A DNA stretch of 52,582 nucleotides from Oscillospiraceae bacterium (GCA_015066405.1 SVOM01000008.1:1-52582); one strand, 5' to 3'. Shown: positions 31,430-40,149, counted from the stretch's first letter. Notes: generated by a model from the letters alone, not told the origin. Made by a program: numbers and translations.

Positions 31430-33406
31430 ATGGCTTTCCGAAAGGACCGACAACCGTATATTACCGTTATGGCGATAATTTTGGCAGTGGTTATCGCGCT
31501 TTTTTCGGTGCGCATTTTTTCACTCCAGGTAATAGATAAAGATAATCTTGCCGCCGGTTCCTCAGGGCTTACCGAGGTTAAGGTTGTATTATCGGCCGCG
31601 CGCGGAGAAATACTCGACCGCGATGGCAGACAAATCGCTGTTAACCGCGATGGTTATGATATAGTTTTTAACAGTGCTTATCTTGACCGTTCTACAATGA
31701 ACGAGCTTATTTTAAAGCTTATTTCTTTATCATCGGAATATGATACGGAATATCGCGACACTTTGCCGCTCACAAAAGACGCTCCCTATACCTTTACCGA
31801 TGAAGTGGGTGCTGACAAGCTTCGCAAGTTTTTAAATGTTGCAGATTATGCCACTGCCGAGCAATGCTTTAAACGGCTCAATGAAAAATATTCTCTCGGC
31901 TCATTCACTACCGATGAGCAACGCAAAATAATGGGTGTTCGCTACTCTATGGACAAAGCCGCCTTCTCGGTTGCGGCGCCGTACACCTTTGCGGAAGATA
32001 TAAATCACTCACTTATGCTGGTAATTTCCGAGCAAGGTATGTTGTTCCCCGGTGTTACTATTGAGGTAACCCCTTACCGACACTACCCCGTATCAAACCT
32101 TATGCCCCACCTAATCGGCACCACGGGTCCGATTTATGAGGAAGAGTGGGAGGAATATAAGGCGAAGGGGTATAATTATAACGACCGCGTTGGCAAAAGC
32201 GGAATTGAGCTTTATGCCGAGGAGCATTTGCGCGGTACGGATGGCGAAATGATTTATTATTTTGATTCAAACGGCAAAATCGTTTCTACCAAAGTAACAA
32301 AAGAGCCGATACCCGGCAAAACCGTTATGCTAACAATTGATAAGTCGCTACAAAAGGTAACGCAGGATGTTTTAGCCTCCTCTATTGAAAACCTTAAAAA
32401 ACAAAACCCGTTTGTAAGTGGTGGCGCGGTTGTTGTAATGGAAATTAACTCGGGTGCTGTGTTGGCCTCCGCCAACTATCCAAGCTATGATATGGCAACC
32501 ATGTCAAAAGAATATAATAAGCTGTTGGCCGATAAAAACAAGCCCTTGCTTGACCGCGCTTTCCAGGGTGTATATCCGATAGGTTCAACCGTGAAACCCC
32601 TTGTGGCTTTGGCGGCTATGGAAAACGAAAAATATGAATATGGCGAAGATATTTACTGTAAAAAGACCTATGACTATTTTTCCGATTTTAAACCAAACTG
32701 TATGCACTATCATGGTAGAATGTCGCTCAAAAATGCTTTGGCAAGGTCTTGCAACTATTTCTTCTTTGAGCTTGGCCGCAGAACAGGTATAAAAACACTC
32801 AACCAATACTATAAAAACTTTGGTCTCGGCGTTAAAACCGGGGTTGAGGTTAATGACAGCGCTGGTATTTTAACCGAGTTTGAAAGTGATAGCGGTAACA
32901 CCATTCAGGTTGCTATCGGACAACTCAACGCCTTTACACCCTTGCAGCTCGCATCCTACACCTGCACGCTGGCTAACGGCGGCACAAGATATAAAGCAAC
33001 GCTCATTGATAGTGTTGTGTCCTACAACTACAGCAAAACCTATGTGGATAATACCCCCGAGGTTTTGGGTAATTTTAATATTAACAGTACAATGCTGTCG
33101 CAGGTTAAAGAGGGTATGCTCTCGGTTACCGAGGACGGTACAGGTAGTACGGTATTTGGTAATTACAGCATAAAGGTCGGCGGTAAAACCGGTACCTCGC
33201 AAACAAATTCGGGTTCGGGTGTCGACCACAGCGTATTTATCGCTTTTGCCCCATTTGATAAACCCGAAATTGCAATATCGGTAGTGCTCGAGCACGGTGC
33301 CTCAACCTACACCGTTACATCTATTGCAAAGGCAGTGCTTGACAGTTACTTCTTTGCTTCAAGCGATAATAATACCGATATTCCCCCATATACTTTACTT
33401 GAATAA
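31430..33406 (+). CDS. mrdA: Penicillin-binding protein 2, elongasome transpeptidase
   Basis: The 658-residue class B PBP has a short cytoplasmic start, one membrane anchor (about 12-32), a dimerisation domain with ARGEILDRDGRQIA, and a transpeptidase domain with the active-site trio Ser386-Thr-Val-Lys, Ser440-Cys-Asn442 and Lys586-Thr-Gly. It cross-links peptidoglycan during lateral growth and is the target of mecillinam-type beta-lactams in relatives. AGGAGGTGG precedes the ATG. It completes the mre cluster. Confidence 0.95.
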   Translation: MAFRKDRQPYITVMAIILAVVIALFSVRIFSLQVIDKDNLAAGSSGLTEVKVVLSAARGEILDRDGRQIAVNRDGYDIVFNSAYLDRSTMNELILKLISLSSEYDTEYRDTLPLTKDAPYTFTDEVGADKLRKFLNVADYATAEQCFKRLNEKYSLGSFTTDEQRKIMGVRYSMDKAAFSVAAPYTFAEDINHSLMLVISEQGMLFPGVTIEVTPYRHYPVSNLMPHLIGTTGPIYEEEWEEYKAKGYNYNDRVGKSGIELYAEEHLRGTDGEMIYYFDSNGKIVSTKVTKEPIPGKTVMLTIDKSLQKVTQDVLASSIENLKKQNPFVSGGAVVVMEINSGAVLASANYPSYDMATMSKEYNKLLADKNKPLLDRAFQGVYPIGSTVKPLVALAAMENEKYEYGEDIYCKKTYDYFSDFKPNCMHYHGRMSLKNALARSCNYFFFELGRRTGIKTLNQYYKNFGLGVKTGVEVNDSAGILTEFESDSGNTIQVAIGQLNAFTPLQLASYTCTLANGGTRYKATLIDSVVSYNYSKTYVDNTPEVLGNFNINSTMLSQVKEGMLSVTEDGTGSTVFGNYSIKVGGKTGTSQTNSGSGVDHSVFIAFAPFDKPEIAISVVLEHGASTYTVTSIAKAVLDSYFFASSDNNTDIPPYTLLE

Positions 33407-33436
33407 TTGACAAATATTATTGAATTATGATATTAT
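33407..33436 (+). promoter_or_regulatory. mgsA promoter
   Basis: TTGACA at 33407-33412 and TATTAT at 33431-33436 with an 18-base spacer, right after the PBP2 stop codon. Confidence 0.65.
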
Positions 33437-33468
33437 ATTAATACAATAAACTGAGGAGTGGTGAAAAA

Positions 33469-33870
33469 ATGAACATAGCCCTTATAGCACACGACGCCAA
33501 GAAAGAACTTATGGTGCAGTTCTGCATAGCATATTGCGGAATTTTAAGCCGACACACTCTTCTTGCAACGGGCACTACAGGTAAATTAGTCTCGGAAGCT
33601 ACGGGACTTAACATAATCAAATTTTTAAGCGGCTCACAAGGCGGCTCACAGCAAATCGCGGCAAGAATCGGTTGCGATGAAATCGACTTGCTTCTTATGT
33701 TCCGCGACCCCTCGGGCGCCAAAATGGGCGAGCCCGATGAAAATATTTTGCTTCGCCTTTGTGATGTGCACAACATCCCCGTTGCCACAAACATTGCTAC
33801 CGCTGAGGTGCTTATCCACGGCCTTGAGCGAGGCGACCTTGACTGGCGCGATATTGTAAAAAATAAATAA
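33469..33870 (+). CDS. mgsA: Methylglyoxal synthase
   Basis: The 133-residue enzyme begins [12 protein letters not shown], has the phosphate-binding ATGTTG and [15 protein letters not shown], and the catalytic Asp in MFRDPSG. It converts dihydroxyacetone phosphate to methylglyoxal plus phosphate, a glycolytic bypass that relieves sugar-phosphate stress or phosphate shortage. GAGGAGTGG precedes the ATG. It has its own promoter and terminator and is therefore a single-gene unit between PBP2 and hisS. Confidence 0.96.
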   Translation: MNIALIAHDAKKELMVQFCIAYCGILSRHTLLATGTTGKLVSEATGLNIIKFLSGSQGGSQQIAARIGCDEIDLLLMFRDPSGAKMGEPDENILLRLCDVHNIPVATNIATAEVLIHGLERGDLDWRDIVKNK

Positions 33871-33875
33871 CTAAC

Positions 33876-33906
33876 AAAATCCAGTCCCTCGTGGGCTGGA
33901 TTTATG
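33876..33906 (+). terminator. mgsA terminator
   Basis: AAATCCAG and CTGGATTT pair, extended inside by CCC/GGG around TCGT; the T run after it is short. Confidence 0.7.
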
Positions 33907-33930
33907 GCGTAAAATAGATAGGAGAAATAA

Positions 33931-35235
33931 ATGGCTGAAATAATAAAGGCCGTAAAAGGCACGGGCGATGTATTGCCCGAGAATAGTTACAAATGGCAGT
34001 ATATCGAAAATACTTTGCTTGATATAGCATCCCTCTACGGCTACCGCGAAATCCGTATCCCCGTTTTTGAGCATACCGAGGTTTTCTCGCGTGGCGTGGG
34101 CGATACAACCGATGTTGTACAAAAGGAAATGTACACCTTTTTAGATAAAGGCGAGCGTTCTATAACACTGCGCCCCGAGTTTACTGCGGGTGTTGTGCGC
34201 TCCTCTATTGAACATTCCCTCGTTAACGGCACCTTGCCCGTTAAAGCGTGCTATGTCGGCGGATGCTACCGCTATGAAAAACCGCAGGCAGGTCGGCTTC
34301 GCGAGTTTCACCAATTTGGTATTGAGTGCCTTGGCACTTCAGCCCCTGCCGCCGATGCCGAAGCTATTGCGCTTGCATCGCACATACTTAAAAGCGTTGG
34401 CATTAAAAAGGTTTCGCTCGAGATTAACTCTATAGGTTGCCCCACTTGCAGAGCCCAGTATCACAAAGCACTTAAAGAATATTTTGCCGCCCAGAAGAGT
34501 GAGCTTTGCGGCACCTGTCTTGATAGACTTGAGCGCAACCCTATGAGAATACTCGACTGTAAATCTCCCGTTTGCAAAAACATTGCGGCAAACGCCCCCG
34601 TTGTGCTTGACTTTTTGTGTGAAGACTGTAAAAACCATTTTGAAGCCGTTAAGTCGCACCTTGCGGCTGCGGGTCTTGAATTTACCGTTAATCCGCACAT
34701 TGTTCGCGGGCTTGATTATTATACAAAAACTGTTTTCGAGTTTGTATCGGGTGATATCGGCGCGCAAGCAACCGTTTGCGGTGGCGGTCGATATGATGGC
34801 CTTATTGCCGAGCTTGGCGGCCCCGCAGTACAAGCAGTCGGCTTTGCGATGGGCATTGAACGGCTAATGATGGTGGCCGAAGCAGAGGGAGCCGAATTCC
34901 CCGAAAAATCCACCTGTGATATTTATTTTGCCCCAATGGGCGAAAAGGCCGCAGTTGCCTCAACAAAGCTTTGCACCGCACTTCGTGCCGAGGGCTTTGA
35001 GGCGCTTACCGATATAAACGGCAGGGGACTTAAAGCACAAATGAAATACGCCGATAAAATCGGCGCAAAGCTCAGCTGTGTTATTGGCGATAATGAGTTG
35101 GACAACGGAAAACTTGTTATTAAAAATATGAAAACGGGCGACACCTATGATATAACGCTCGATAATTTTACCGATGAGTTTTACGATTTAGTAAACCGCA
35201 TTGCGTTTGATGATTTATCGGACGCTGTTTTGTAG
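33931..35235 (+). CDS. hisS: Histidyl-tRNA synthetase
   Basis: The 434-residue class II synthetase has KGTGDVLPE, the motif 2 region GGCYRYEKPQAGRLREFHQFG cut into its usual parts, the histidine-binding GLDYYTKTVFEF and motif 3 GFAMGIERL. A cysteine-rich insertion (GCPTCR, CGTCLDRL, LDCKSPVCK) around residues 170-215 looks like a zinc-binding knob seen in clostridial relatives. GGAG precedes the ATG. aspS follows after 18 bases, a common pairing. No T-box leader is seen in the short upstream spacer. Confidence 0.97.
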   Translation: MAEIIKAVKGTGDVLPENSYKWQYIENTLLDIASLYGYREIRIPVFEHTEVFSRGVGDTTDVVQKEMYTFLDKGERSITLRPEFTAGVVRSSIEHSLVNGTLPVKACYVGGCYRYEKPQAGRLREFHQFGIECLGTSAPAADAEAIALASHILKSVGIKKVSLEINSIGCPTCRAQYHKALKEYFAAQKSELCGTCLDRLERNPMRILDCKSPVCKNIAANAPVVLDFLCEDCKNHFEAVKSHLAAAGLEFTVNPHIVRGLDYYTKTVFEFVSGDIGAQATVCGGGRYDGLIAELGGPAVQAVGFAMGIERLMMVAEAEGAEFPEKSTCDIYFAPMGEKAAVASTKLCTALRAEGFEALTDINGRGLKAQMKYADKIGAKLSCVIGDNELDNGKLVIKNMKTGDTYDITLDNFTDEFYDLVNRIAFDDLSDAVL

Positions 35236-35253
35236 TGAAAGGATGTTATTATA

Positions 35254-37029
35254 ATGAAACTTGACCGTATGGACGGTATGAAACGCACCAATTATTGCGG
35301 CACGTTGAGAACCGAGGATATCGGCAAAAAGGTTGTCGTTGCGGGTTGGGTACAACGCCAGCGCGACCTTGGCGCACTCATATTTATAGATTTACGCGAC
35401 CGCACAGGTATCGTGCAGTTGGCATTTGATGATACAACTGATAAGGAAATCTTCGATAAGGCATTCACTGTAAGAAGCGAGTTTGTGCTCATGGCAGAGG
35501 GTACTGTTCGTGCGCGTTCCTCCGTAAACCGCGATATACCGACAGGCGAAATTGAAATTGAGGTTACCACCCTTAAAATTTTGGGGGCGAGTGAAACACC
35601 TCCCTTTGAAATTTTGCCCGATGTTGATACTAAGGAGGACATCCGCCTTAAATATCGTTATTTAGATTTGCGCCGCTCTAATTTACAAAATAACATAATG
35701 CTTCGCCACAAAATCACAAAGGTAACAAGAGATTATTTTGATGAAAACGGCTTTATCGAAATCGAAACACCGACACTTATAAAATCTACACCCGAGGGTG
35801 CGCGCGACTATTTGGTGCCCTCGCGCGTATACCCAGGTAGCTTCTTTGCGCTTCCGCAGTCGCCCCAGCTTTACAAGCAACTGCTTATGCTTTCGGGCTT
35901 TGACCGCTATATGCAGCTTGCTCGTTGCTACCGCGATGAAGATTTACGTGCCGACCGCCAGCCCGAGTTTACACAAATTGACCTTGAAATGTCGTTTGTT
36001 GAGCCCGAGGATGTTTATGCTATTGCCGAAGGCTTTGTAAAACGCCTGTTCAAAGAGGTTTTGGATGTAGATATTCCAACACCGCTGCCCCGCCTTACCT
36101 ATACCGAGGCTATGAACAGCTACGGCTCGGACAAGCCCGACACCCGTTTTGATATGAAGATAGTTGATATATCTTCCATTGTGGAAAACTGCGGTTTCGG
36201 TGTGTTTGCTGATACCGTTAAAAACGGCGGAACTGTTAGAGCTATTACGGCAAAAAATGCCGCAGGCGTTTATACCCGTAAAGAAATTGATAAATTAACC
36301 GAGGAGGCCAAGGGTATTGGCGCTAAGGGACTTGCCTTTATCCGCTGGGTAGAGGATGCTCCCAACTGCTCTTTCTCTAAATTTATGACCGAGGCGGAAA
36401 TGGCAAAGATTATAGAAGCCACAGGCGCCGAAAAGGGCGATGTTGTGCTGATAGTTGCCGACCGCAAAAAGACAGTTTTATCTGTACTCGGTGCTTTGCG
36501 CCTTACCGCTGCGAAACGTTTAGGCATCATCCCCGATAAGTTTAATTTCCTTTGGATTACCGAGTTCCCGTTCTTTGAATACAACGAAGAAACAGGCAAC
36601 TGGGATGCCATGCATCATCCGTTTACATCTCCCTTGGACGAGTGCATACAGTATCTTGAAACCGCACCCGAAAAGGTGTTTGCTAAAGCGTATGACTTGG
36701 TGCTCAACGGTATTGAGTTGTCCTCGGGCTCTATTCGTATAACCGACCCCGAGCTTCAAAATAAAATGTTCAAAGCGTTGGGGCTTTCAGATGAGGAAGC
36801 CCACGCAAAATTCGGCTTCTTAACCGATGCGTTCCGCTTTGGCGCACCGCCGCACGGTGGTATGGGTATCGGCCTTGACCGCCTTATTATGCTTATGTGC
36901 GGTGCCGATAATTTGCGCGATGTTATCGCATTCCCGAAGGTATCAACCTCGGCAGAGCTTATGTCGGGCGCACCCGGTAACGTAGATGAGGCACAGCTAA
37001 AAGACCTATCTATCGCTATTATAGAATAG
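35254..37029 (+). CDS. aspS: Aspartyl-tRNA synthetase
   Basis: The 591-residue protein is the large bacterial type with an N-terminal OB anticodon domain (VVVAGWVQRQRDLGALIFIDLRDR), the class II core with LPQSPQLYKQLLM and RCYRDEDLRADRQPEFTQ, a GAD insertion domain, and motif 3 GIGLDRLIMLM. The start at 35254 has AAAGGA 11 bases upstream; a later ATG at 35278 would also give a typical N-terminus but has no ribosome binding site. Whether it also charges tRNA-Asn cannot be read. Its stop codon overlaps a heptamer repeat. Confidence 0.97.
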   Translation: MKLDRMDGMKRTNYCGTLRTEDIGKKVVVAGWVQRQRDLGALIFIDLRDRTGIVQLAFDDTTDKEIFDKAFTVRSEFVLMAEGTVRARSSVNRDIPTGEIEIEVTTLKILGASETPPFEILPDVDTKEDIRLKYRYLDLRRSNLQNNIMLRHKITKVTRDYFDENGFIEIETPTLIKSTPEGARDYLVPSRVYPGSFFALPQSPQLYKQLLMLSGFDRYMQLARCYRDEDLRADRQPEFTQIDLEMSFVEPEDVYAIAEGFVKRLFKEVLDVDIPTPLPRLTYTEAMNSYGSDKPDTRFDMKIVDISSIVENCGFGVFADTVKNGGTVRAITAKNAAGVYTRKEIDKLTEEAKGIGAKGLAFIRWVEDAPNCSFSKFMTEAEMAKIIEATGAEKGDVVLIVADRKKTVLSVLGALRLTAAKRLGIIPDKFNFLWITEFPFFEYNEETGNWDAMHHPFTSPLDECIQYLETAPEKVFAKAYDLVLNGIELSSGSIRITDPELQNKMFKALGLSDEEAHAKFGFLTDAFRFGAPPHGGMGIGLDRLIMLMCGADNLRDVIAFPKVSTSAELMSGAPGNVDEAQLKDLSIAIIE

Positions 37030-37057
37030 GATTTAGCATACAGGATTTAGGGATTAG
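37028..37057. repeat. Heptamer repeat, copy 1, left arm of inverted repeat
   Basis: AGGATTTAG occurs at 37028-37036 and 37042-37050, followed by GGATTAG. On the minus strand it reads as TAATCCC, TAAATCC, a degenerate unit and TAAATCC in a 7-base register. It overlaps the aspS stop codon and lies directly before a terminator. The same arrangement appears inverted near 37910-37965. Confidence 0.65.
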
Positions 37058-37060
37058 AGA

Positions 37061-37088
37061 AACGGACAGAATTTTCTGTCCGTTTTTT
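37061..37088 (+). terminator. aspS terminator
   Basis: AACGGACAG pairs with CTGTCCGTT around AATTTT and is followed by a T run. Confidence 0.9.
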
Positions 37089-37103
37089 GTTTTGTGCCAA
37101 ATT

Positions 37104-37301
37104 TTATCGCTTTATAAGTCTTGCAAGCAAAGACATACATATTTCTTTAATTTTGGGTTTCGAAACACCGCTGTCTATAAGCCGCCTAATCGCCCAAATT
37201 TCCCTGCCGCCTTTATCTGCGCCTTGCGTTAAAAACTCTAATATCTGCAAAGCCGCCGCTATGGTCATTTTTTCTTCTTTGGTTAATTCTTTTATCTGCA
37301 T
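37104..37301 (-). CDS. Small protein of the regulator island, unknown
   Basis: I start at ATG 37301, preceded by GAGGGGTGATGA; the longer frame runs into the divergent promoter region. The 65-residue product is charged and helical-looking, beginning MQIKELTKEEKMTIAAALQI and ending LLARLIKR, with GGREIWAIRRLIDSG in the middle. I do not recognise a family. It is divergent from two small helix-turn-helix regulators and shares their promoter region, which suggests it is their target or partner. A consensus-like TTGACA lies upstream on its strand. Confidence 0.55.
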   Translation of the reverse strand: MQIKELTKEEKMTIAAALQILEFLTQGADKGGREIWAIRRLIDSGVSKPKIKEICMSLLARLIKR

Positions 37302-37325
37302 TTCATCACCCCTCTTATTCATTGT

Positions 37326-37388
37326 GTAAGAAGTTGCACAAGATTTCTTACAACTTATATTTATATTGTAACTTGTGTAAACTATACT
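37326..37388. promoter_or_regulatory. Divergent control region with operator-like repeats
   Basis: The gap between the 65-residue gene and the first regulator contains GTAAGAA/TTCTTAC (37326-37351), TTACAA/TTGTAA and inverted copies of a GTTxCACAAG-like site (about 37333-37342 and 37372-37382). For the minus-strand gene TTGACA and TACAAT are about 18 bases apart. The layout suits autoregulation by the adjacent regulator. Confidence 0.45.
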
Positions 37389-37415
37389 TGTCAATAATTT
37401 TTGGGGTTTGATAAT

Positions 37416-37646
37416 ATGGAACAGTATGGAAAAATCATAATTAAATTAGATGAACTTATAAAACAAAAGGGTATTAGTAAAAATAAATTAAGCCACAAAG
37501 CCGAAATGCAAAGGACTCAAATAAATAACTATTGCAAAAACAGTATTAAAAGACTTGACATTGATGTCCTTTCAAGAATTTGCAGTGCATTAGATTGCAA
37601 AATTGAAGATTTGTTGGAATTTGTACCATACAAAAACGCAAAATAG
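37416..37646 (+). CDS. Cro/CI-type (XRE) helix-turn-helix regulator
   Basis: The 76-residue protein starts at ATG 37416 after GGGG. It is a single HTH domain: LDELIKQKGISKNKLSHKA, then QRTQINNYCKN and LSRICSALDCKIEDLLEF, the pattern of minimal XRE proteins. It probably binds the repeats just upstream. It is followed after 19 bases by a second, unlike XRE gene. Base use is more AT-rich than in the flanking synthetase gene, which fits horizontal acquisition. Confidence 0.85.
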   Translation: MEQYGKIIIKLDELIKQKGISKNKLSHKAEMQRTQINNYCKNSIKRLDIDVLSRICSALDCKIEDLLEFVPYKNAK

Positions 37647-37665
37647 TATTTTTGTGGTAAAAATA

Positions 37666-37908
37666 ATGAATGTAAAAGATATTGTTGCTAAACGATTCAA
37701 GGAACTTTGCAAAGAAAGAAACATAAAAATCAATGAACTCGCAAATATTTCGGGTGTTACTCCGTCTACGGCATACAGTATGATGGATGCAAAAAGGCGT
37801 GATATATCAATAATTACAATCAAGAAATTTTGCGATGGTTTGGACATAACTTTAGGGGAATTTTTCTCTACACCTGATTTTGATAATTTAGAACAAGAAA
37901 TTAAATAA
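37666..37908 (+). CDS. Second small XRE-type helix-turn-helix regulator
   Basis: I start at ATG 37666; the longer frame overlaps the first regulator. The 80-residue product has the XRE pattern VAKRFKELCKERNIKINELA, SGVTPSTAYSMMD and ITIKKFCDGLDITLGEFF. The ribosome binding site is weak, so coupling to the first regulator is likely. It ends the regulator island before a terminator. Its target is unknown. Confidence 0.83.
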   Translation: MNVKDIVAKRFKELCKERNIKINELANISGVTPSTAYSMMDAKRRDISIITIKKFCDGLDITLGEFFSTPDFDNLEQEIK

Positions 37909-37909
37909 C

Positions 37910-37940
37910 AAAAACGGGCAGAAGAATCTGCCCGTTTTTC
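37910..37940 (+). terminator. Terminator after the regulator pair
   Basis: AAAACGGGCAG pairs with CTGCCCGTTTT around AAGAAT. It is near-identical, in inverted orientation, to the aspS terminator with its flank. Confidence 0.9.
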
Positions 37941-37965
37941 TAATCCCTAAATCCCAAATCCTAAA
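37940..37965. repeat. Heptamer repeat, copy 2, right arm of inverted repeat
   Basis: Units TAATCCC, TAAATCC, CAAATCC and TAAA follow the terminator in a 7-base register. Its reverse complement matches the GGATTTAGGGATTAG stretch at 37043-37057. Confidence 0.65.
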
Positions 37966-37970
37966 TATTA

Positions 37971-37999
37971 TTGAATTAAATTTCCATTTATGGTATACT
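37971..37999 (+). promoter_or_regulatory. Promoter of the COG2426-like gene
   Basis: TTGAAT at 37971-37976 and TATACT at 37994-37999, 17 bases apart, followed by AAGGAG at 38022-38027. Confidence 0.7.
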
Positions 38000-38034
38000 T
38001 TTATAGTATAAACTATTTTTCAAGGAGTTTTTGT

Positions 38035-38535
38035 ATGGATGCAATAGTTAGTTGGTTTCAAAATTTGCCGCTTCCGAGAGAAATTATCGCATTTTTGGTA
38101 TCAATGTTGCCGATAGTGGAACTGCGCGGCGGTATTCCGATAGCGGCGGTTATGGGACTTGACTTTTTACCGGCACTCTTGCTTTGCATTACAGGTAATA
38201 TATTGCCGATACCCTTTATTTTGCTTTTAATAATACCCATTTTTAACTGGATGAAAACAACAAAGCTTTTTAGTCCTATTGTCGAAAAACTCGAAACCAA
38301 AACTCTTGCAAAGCGCGACAAATTAGAAAAAGGCGAGTTTTGGGGACTTATGATTTTTGTTGGCATACCCTTGCCCGGCACGGGTGCCTGGACCGGTGCG
38401 CTGCTTGCGGCACTGCTCGGCATTAAATTTAAAAAAGCCATTGTTGCCATTATTTGCGGTGTGCTTATTGCCGCCGCCATTATGAGTATTATTTTCTATG
38501 CGTTCCCAAGTATTTTTGCAACTCTGTTTTTATAA
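38035..38535 (+). CDS. COG2426-type small membrane protein (putative small multidrug export family)
   Basis: I start at ATG 38035, eight bases after AAGGAG, giving 166 residues; the frame extends further left without a ribosome binding site. It has about four to five membrane helices with ELRGGIPIAAVMG near the start and GIPLPGTGAWTGALLAALLG in the middle, both hallmarks of this family as I recall. The common name 'small multi-drug export protein' is a database label without firm biochemical support. It precedes the flippase gene by 13 bases. Confidence 0.83.
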   Translation: MDAIVSWFQNLPLPREIIAFLVSMLPIVELRGGIPIAAVMGLDFLPALLLCITGNILPIPFILLLIIPIFNWMKTTKLFSPIVEKLETKTLAKRDKLEKGEFWGLMIFVGIPLPGTGAWTGALLAALLGIKFKKAIVAIICGVLIAAAIMSIIFYAFPSIFATLFL

Positions 38536-38548
38536 GAGGTAAAAAATT

Positions 38549-39943
38549 TTGAACAAATATAAAAGCTTGGCAAAAAACACCGCAATTTTTGCCATAGGAA
38601 CCTTCGGCTCAAAGATACTGTCGTTTATAATGGTGTTCTTTTACAGCCGAGCAATGCAAACCGACGAGTTCGGTTTGTTGGACATTATAATAAACAGCGC
38701 AAGTCTACTGCTGCCCATAGCTATGCTCGGCATTACAAATGCCGTTATACGCTTTGGTCTTGATGATGACTACAAAAAACAGGATGTTTTCACAACGGGG
38801 CTTGTATCGGTAGGTATCGGCTTTGGTATTTTATTGCTTGCGAGCCCACTTATTATGCTGGTGGATGACCTTAAAGACTACATTGTGCTATTCTATGCAC
38901 ATATACTTATGTCGGCGCTCCGCCACGTGTGTAGTTATTTTGTGCGAAGCGATAATAAAACAAAGCTCTACGCCGCTGACGGTATTTTCTCCACCTTTAT
39001 GACCTGCGCTTTGACCATTATCTTTTTAATTCCGCTTCAAATGGGCATTGTGGGTTATATGCTGGCGATAATTATCGCTGATTTTTGCTCGGTGCTTTTC
39101 CTCATTTTCAGTAGCAAAGCATATAAAAACATATCATTTAGTAAACTCAATTTTGCCGTTACAAAACAAATGATACGTTTTTCACTACCGCTTATGCCGA
39201 CCTCTCTTCTCTGGTGGGTGGTTAATGTATCAGACCGCTATTTTGTAAAGTATATGATAGGCAATTCTGCAAACGGACTTTATGCCGCTTCCTACAAAAT
39301 TCCCACAGTTTTAACACTTGTGTCGGCCATTTTCCTTGATGCGTGGCAAATCTCGGCGGTAAGTGAGAATAAGAGCAAATCGAGAAATGAATTTTATTCC
39401 GACATTTTTAAATCATTCCAAGGCGCAATTTTTGTTGTGGGCTCGGTGCTGATATTAACCGCAAAGCTGGTTACCAAACTGCTTTTGGCGGAGAGCTATT
39501 ACGCTTCCTGGCAGTACATCCCTACACTTATATTTGCAACAGTTTATTCCTGCTTTGTAGTGTTTATGGGCAATATCTATTTAGCCCAAAAGAAAAATGT
39601 TGCAACTCTGCTTACGACCGTTGCAGGTGCCGTTACAAACCTTTTGCTAAACGGCATTTTGATATATTTTATGGGTGTACAGGGTGCGGCGGTAGCAACC
39701 TGCATAAGCTATTTTGTGGTTTATGCCGCACGGGCGATAGATATAAAGAGAAAAGATAAGGATATGCACCTTTCTTCCTACCGCGTTTTGATAAATTCAT
39801 TCATTATGCTTGTGCAAACTGTTATTATGATACTCGAAGTTCCTTTTTGGTTACCTCTTCAAATAGTTTGCCTTTGCGTAACTATAATTTTTAACTATAA
39901 AATGTTAATTGAGCTTGTTAAAAAAATACTTAAAAAAGATTAA
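38549..39943 (+). CDS. Polysaccharide (Wzx/MOP) flippase-like protein
   Basis: The 464-residue protein has about twelve to fourteen membrane helices with an N-terminal FAIGTFGSKILSFIMVFFYSR, typical of oligosaccharide flippases in the MOP superfamily. It starts at TTG 38549, preceded by AGAGGT at a correct distance; no nearby ATG fits. It would move a lipid-linked sugar across the membrane. No glycosyltransferase cluster adjoins it, so the substrate is open. It ends in a strong terminator. Confidence 0.88.
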   Translation: MNKYKSLAKNTAIFAIGTFGSKILSFIMVFFYSRAMQTDEFGLLDIIINSASLLLPIAMLGITNAVIRFGLDDDYKKQDVFTTGLVSVGIGFGILLLASPLIMLVDDLKDYIVLFYAHILMSALRHVCSYFVRSDNKTKLYAADGIFSTFMTCALTIIFLIPLQMGIVGYMLAIIIADFCSVLFLIFSSKAYKNISFSKLNFAVTKQMIRFSLPLMPTSLLWWVVNVSDRYFVKYMIGNSANGLYAASYKIPTVLTLVSAIFLDAWQISAVSENKSKSRNEFYSDIFKSFQGAIFVVGSVLILTAKLVTKLLLAESYYASWQYIPTLIFATVYSCFVVFMGNIYLAQKKNVATLLTTVAGAVTNLLLNGILIYFMGVQGAAVATCISYFVVYAARAIDIKRKDKDMHLSSYRVLINSFIMLVQTVIMILEVPFWLPLQIVCLCVTIIFNYKMLIELVKKILKKD

Positions 39944-39948
39944 TTTTT

Positions 39949-39979
39949 AAAGCACCGAATAAAATTTCGGTGCTTTTTT
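39949..39979 (+). terminator. Terminator after the flippase gene
   Basis: AAAGCACCGAA pairs with TTCGGTGCTTT around a short AT loop, followed by TTTTT. Confidence 0.92.
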
Positions 39980-40075
39980 GTATTTATTGCTCGGCTTTTG
40001 TTGATTTTTGTGCATTTTATACAGTTTTTGTATAATAAATATTGTTATCATATTTTATTTTTCACAAATATTCTA

Positions 40076-40104
40076 TTGAAAAAAGCAGTTTTTAGTGGTA
40101 CAAT
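40076..40104 (+). promoter_or_regulatory. Promoter of the glg operon
   Basis: TTGAAA at 40076-40081 and TACAAT at 40099-40104 with a 17-base spacer; glgB starts 46 bases downstream. Confidence 0.65.
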
Positions 40105-40149
40105 ATATTATGTATAAATGTACGGTTTGTAAATGAGGTTTACTTTTTA

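Noticed and set aside
34339-34833. 164-codon antisense frame within hisS
   Set aside because: It is a shadow of the synthetase gene and its product resembles no family.
37104-37908. Prophage or integrative element
   Set aside because: No integrase, portal, terminase or relaxase gene is present; only small regulators and one unknown gene.
37028-37965. Heptamer arrays as a CRISPR
   Set aside because: Units are 7 bases without spacers and no cas genes are present.
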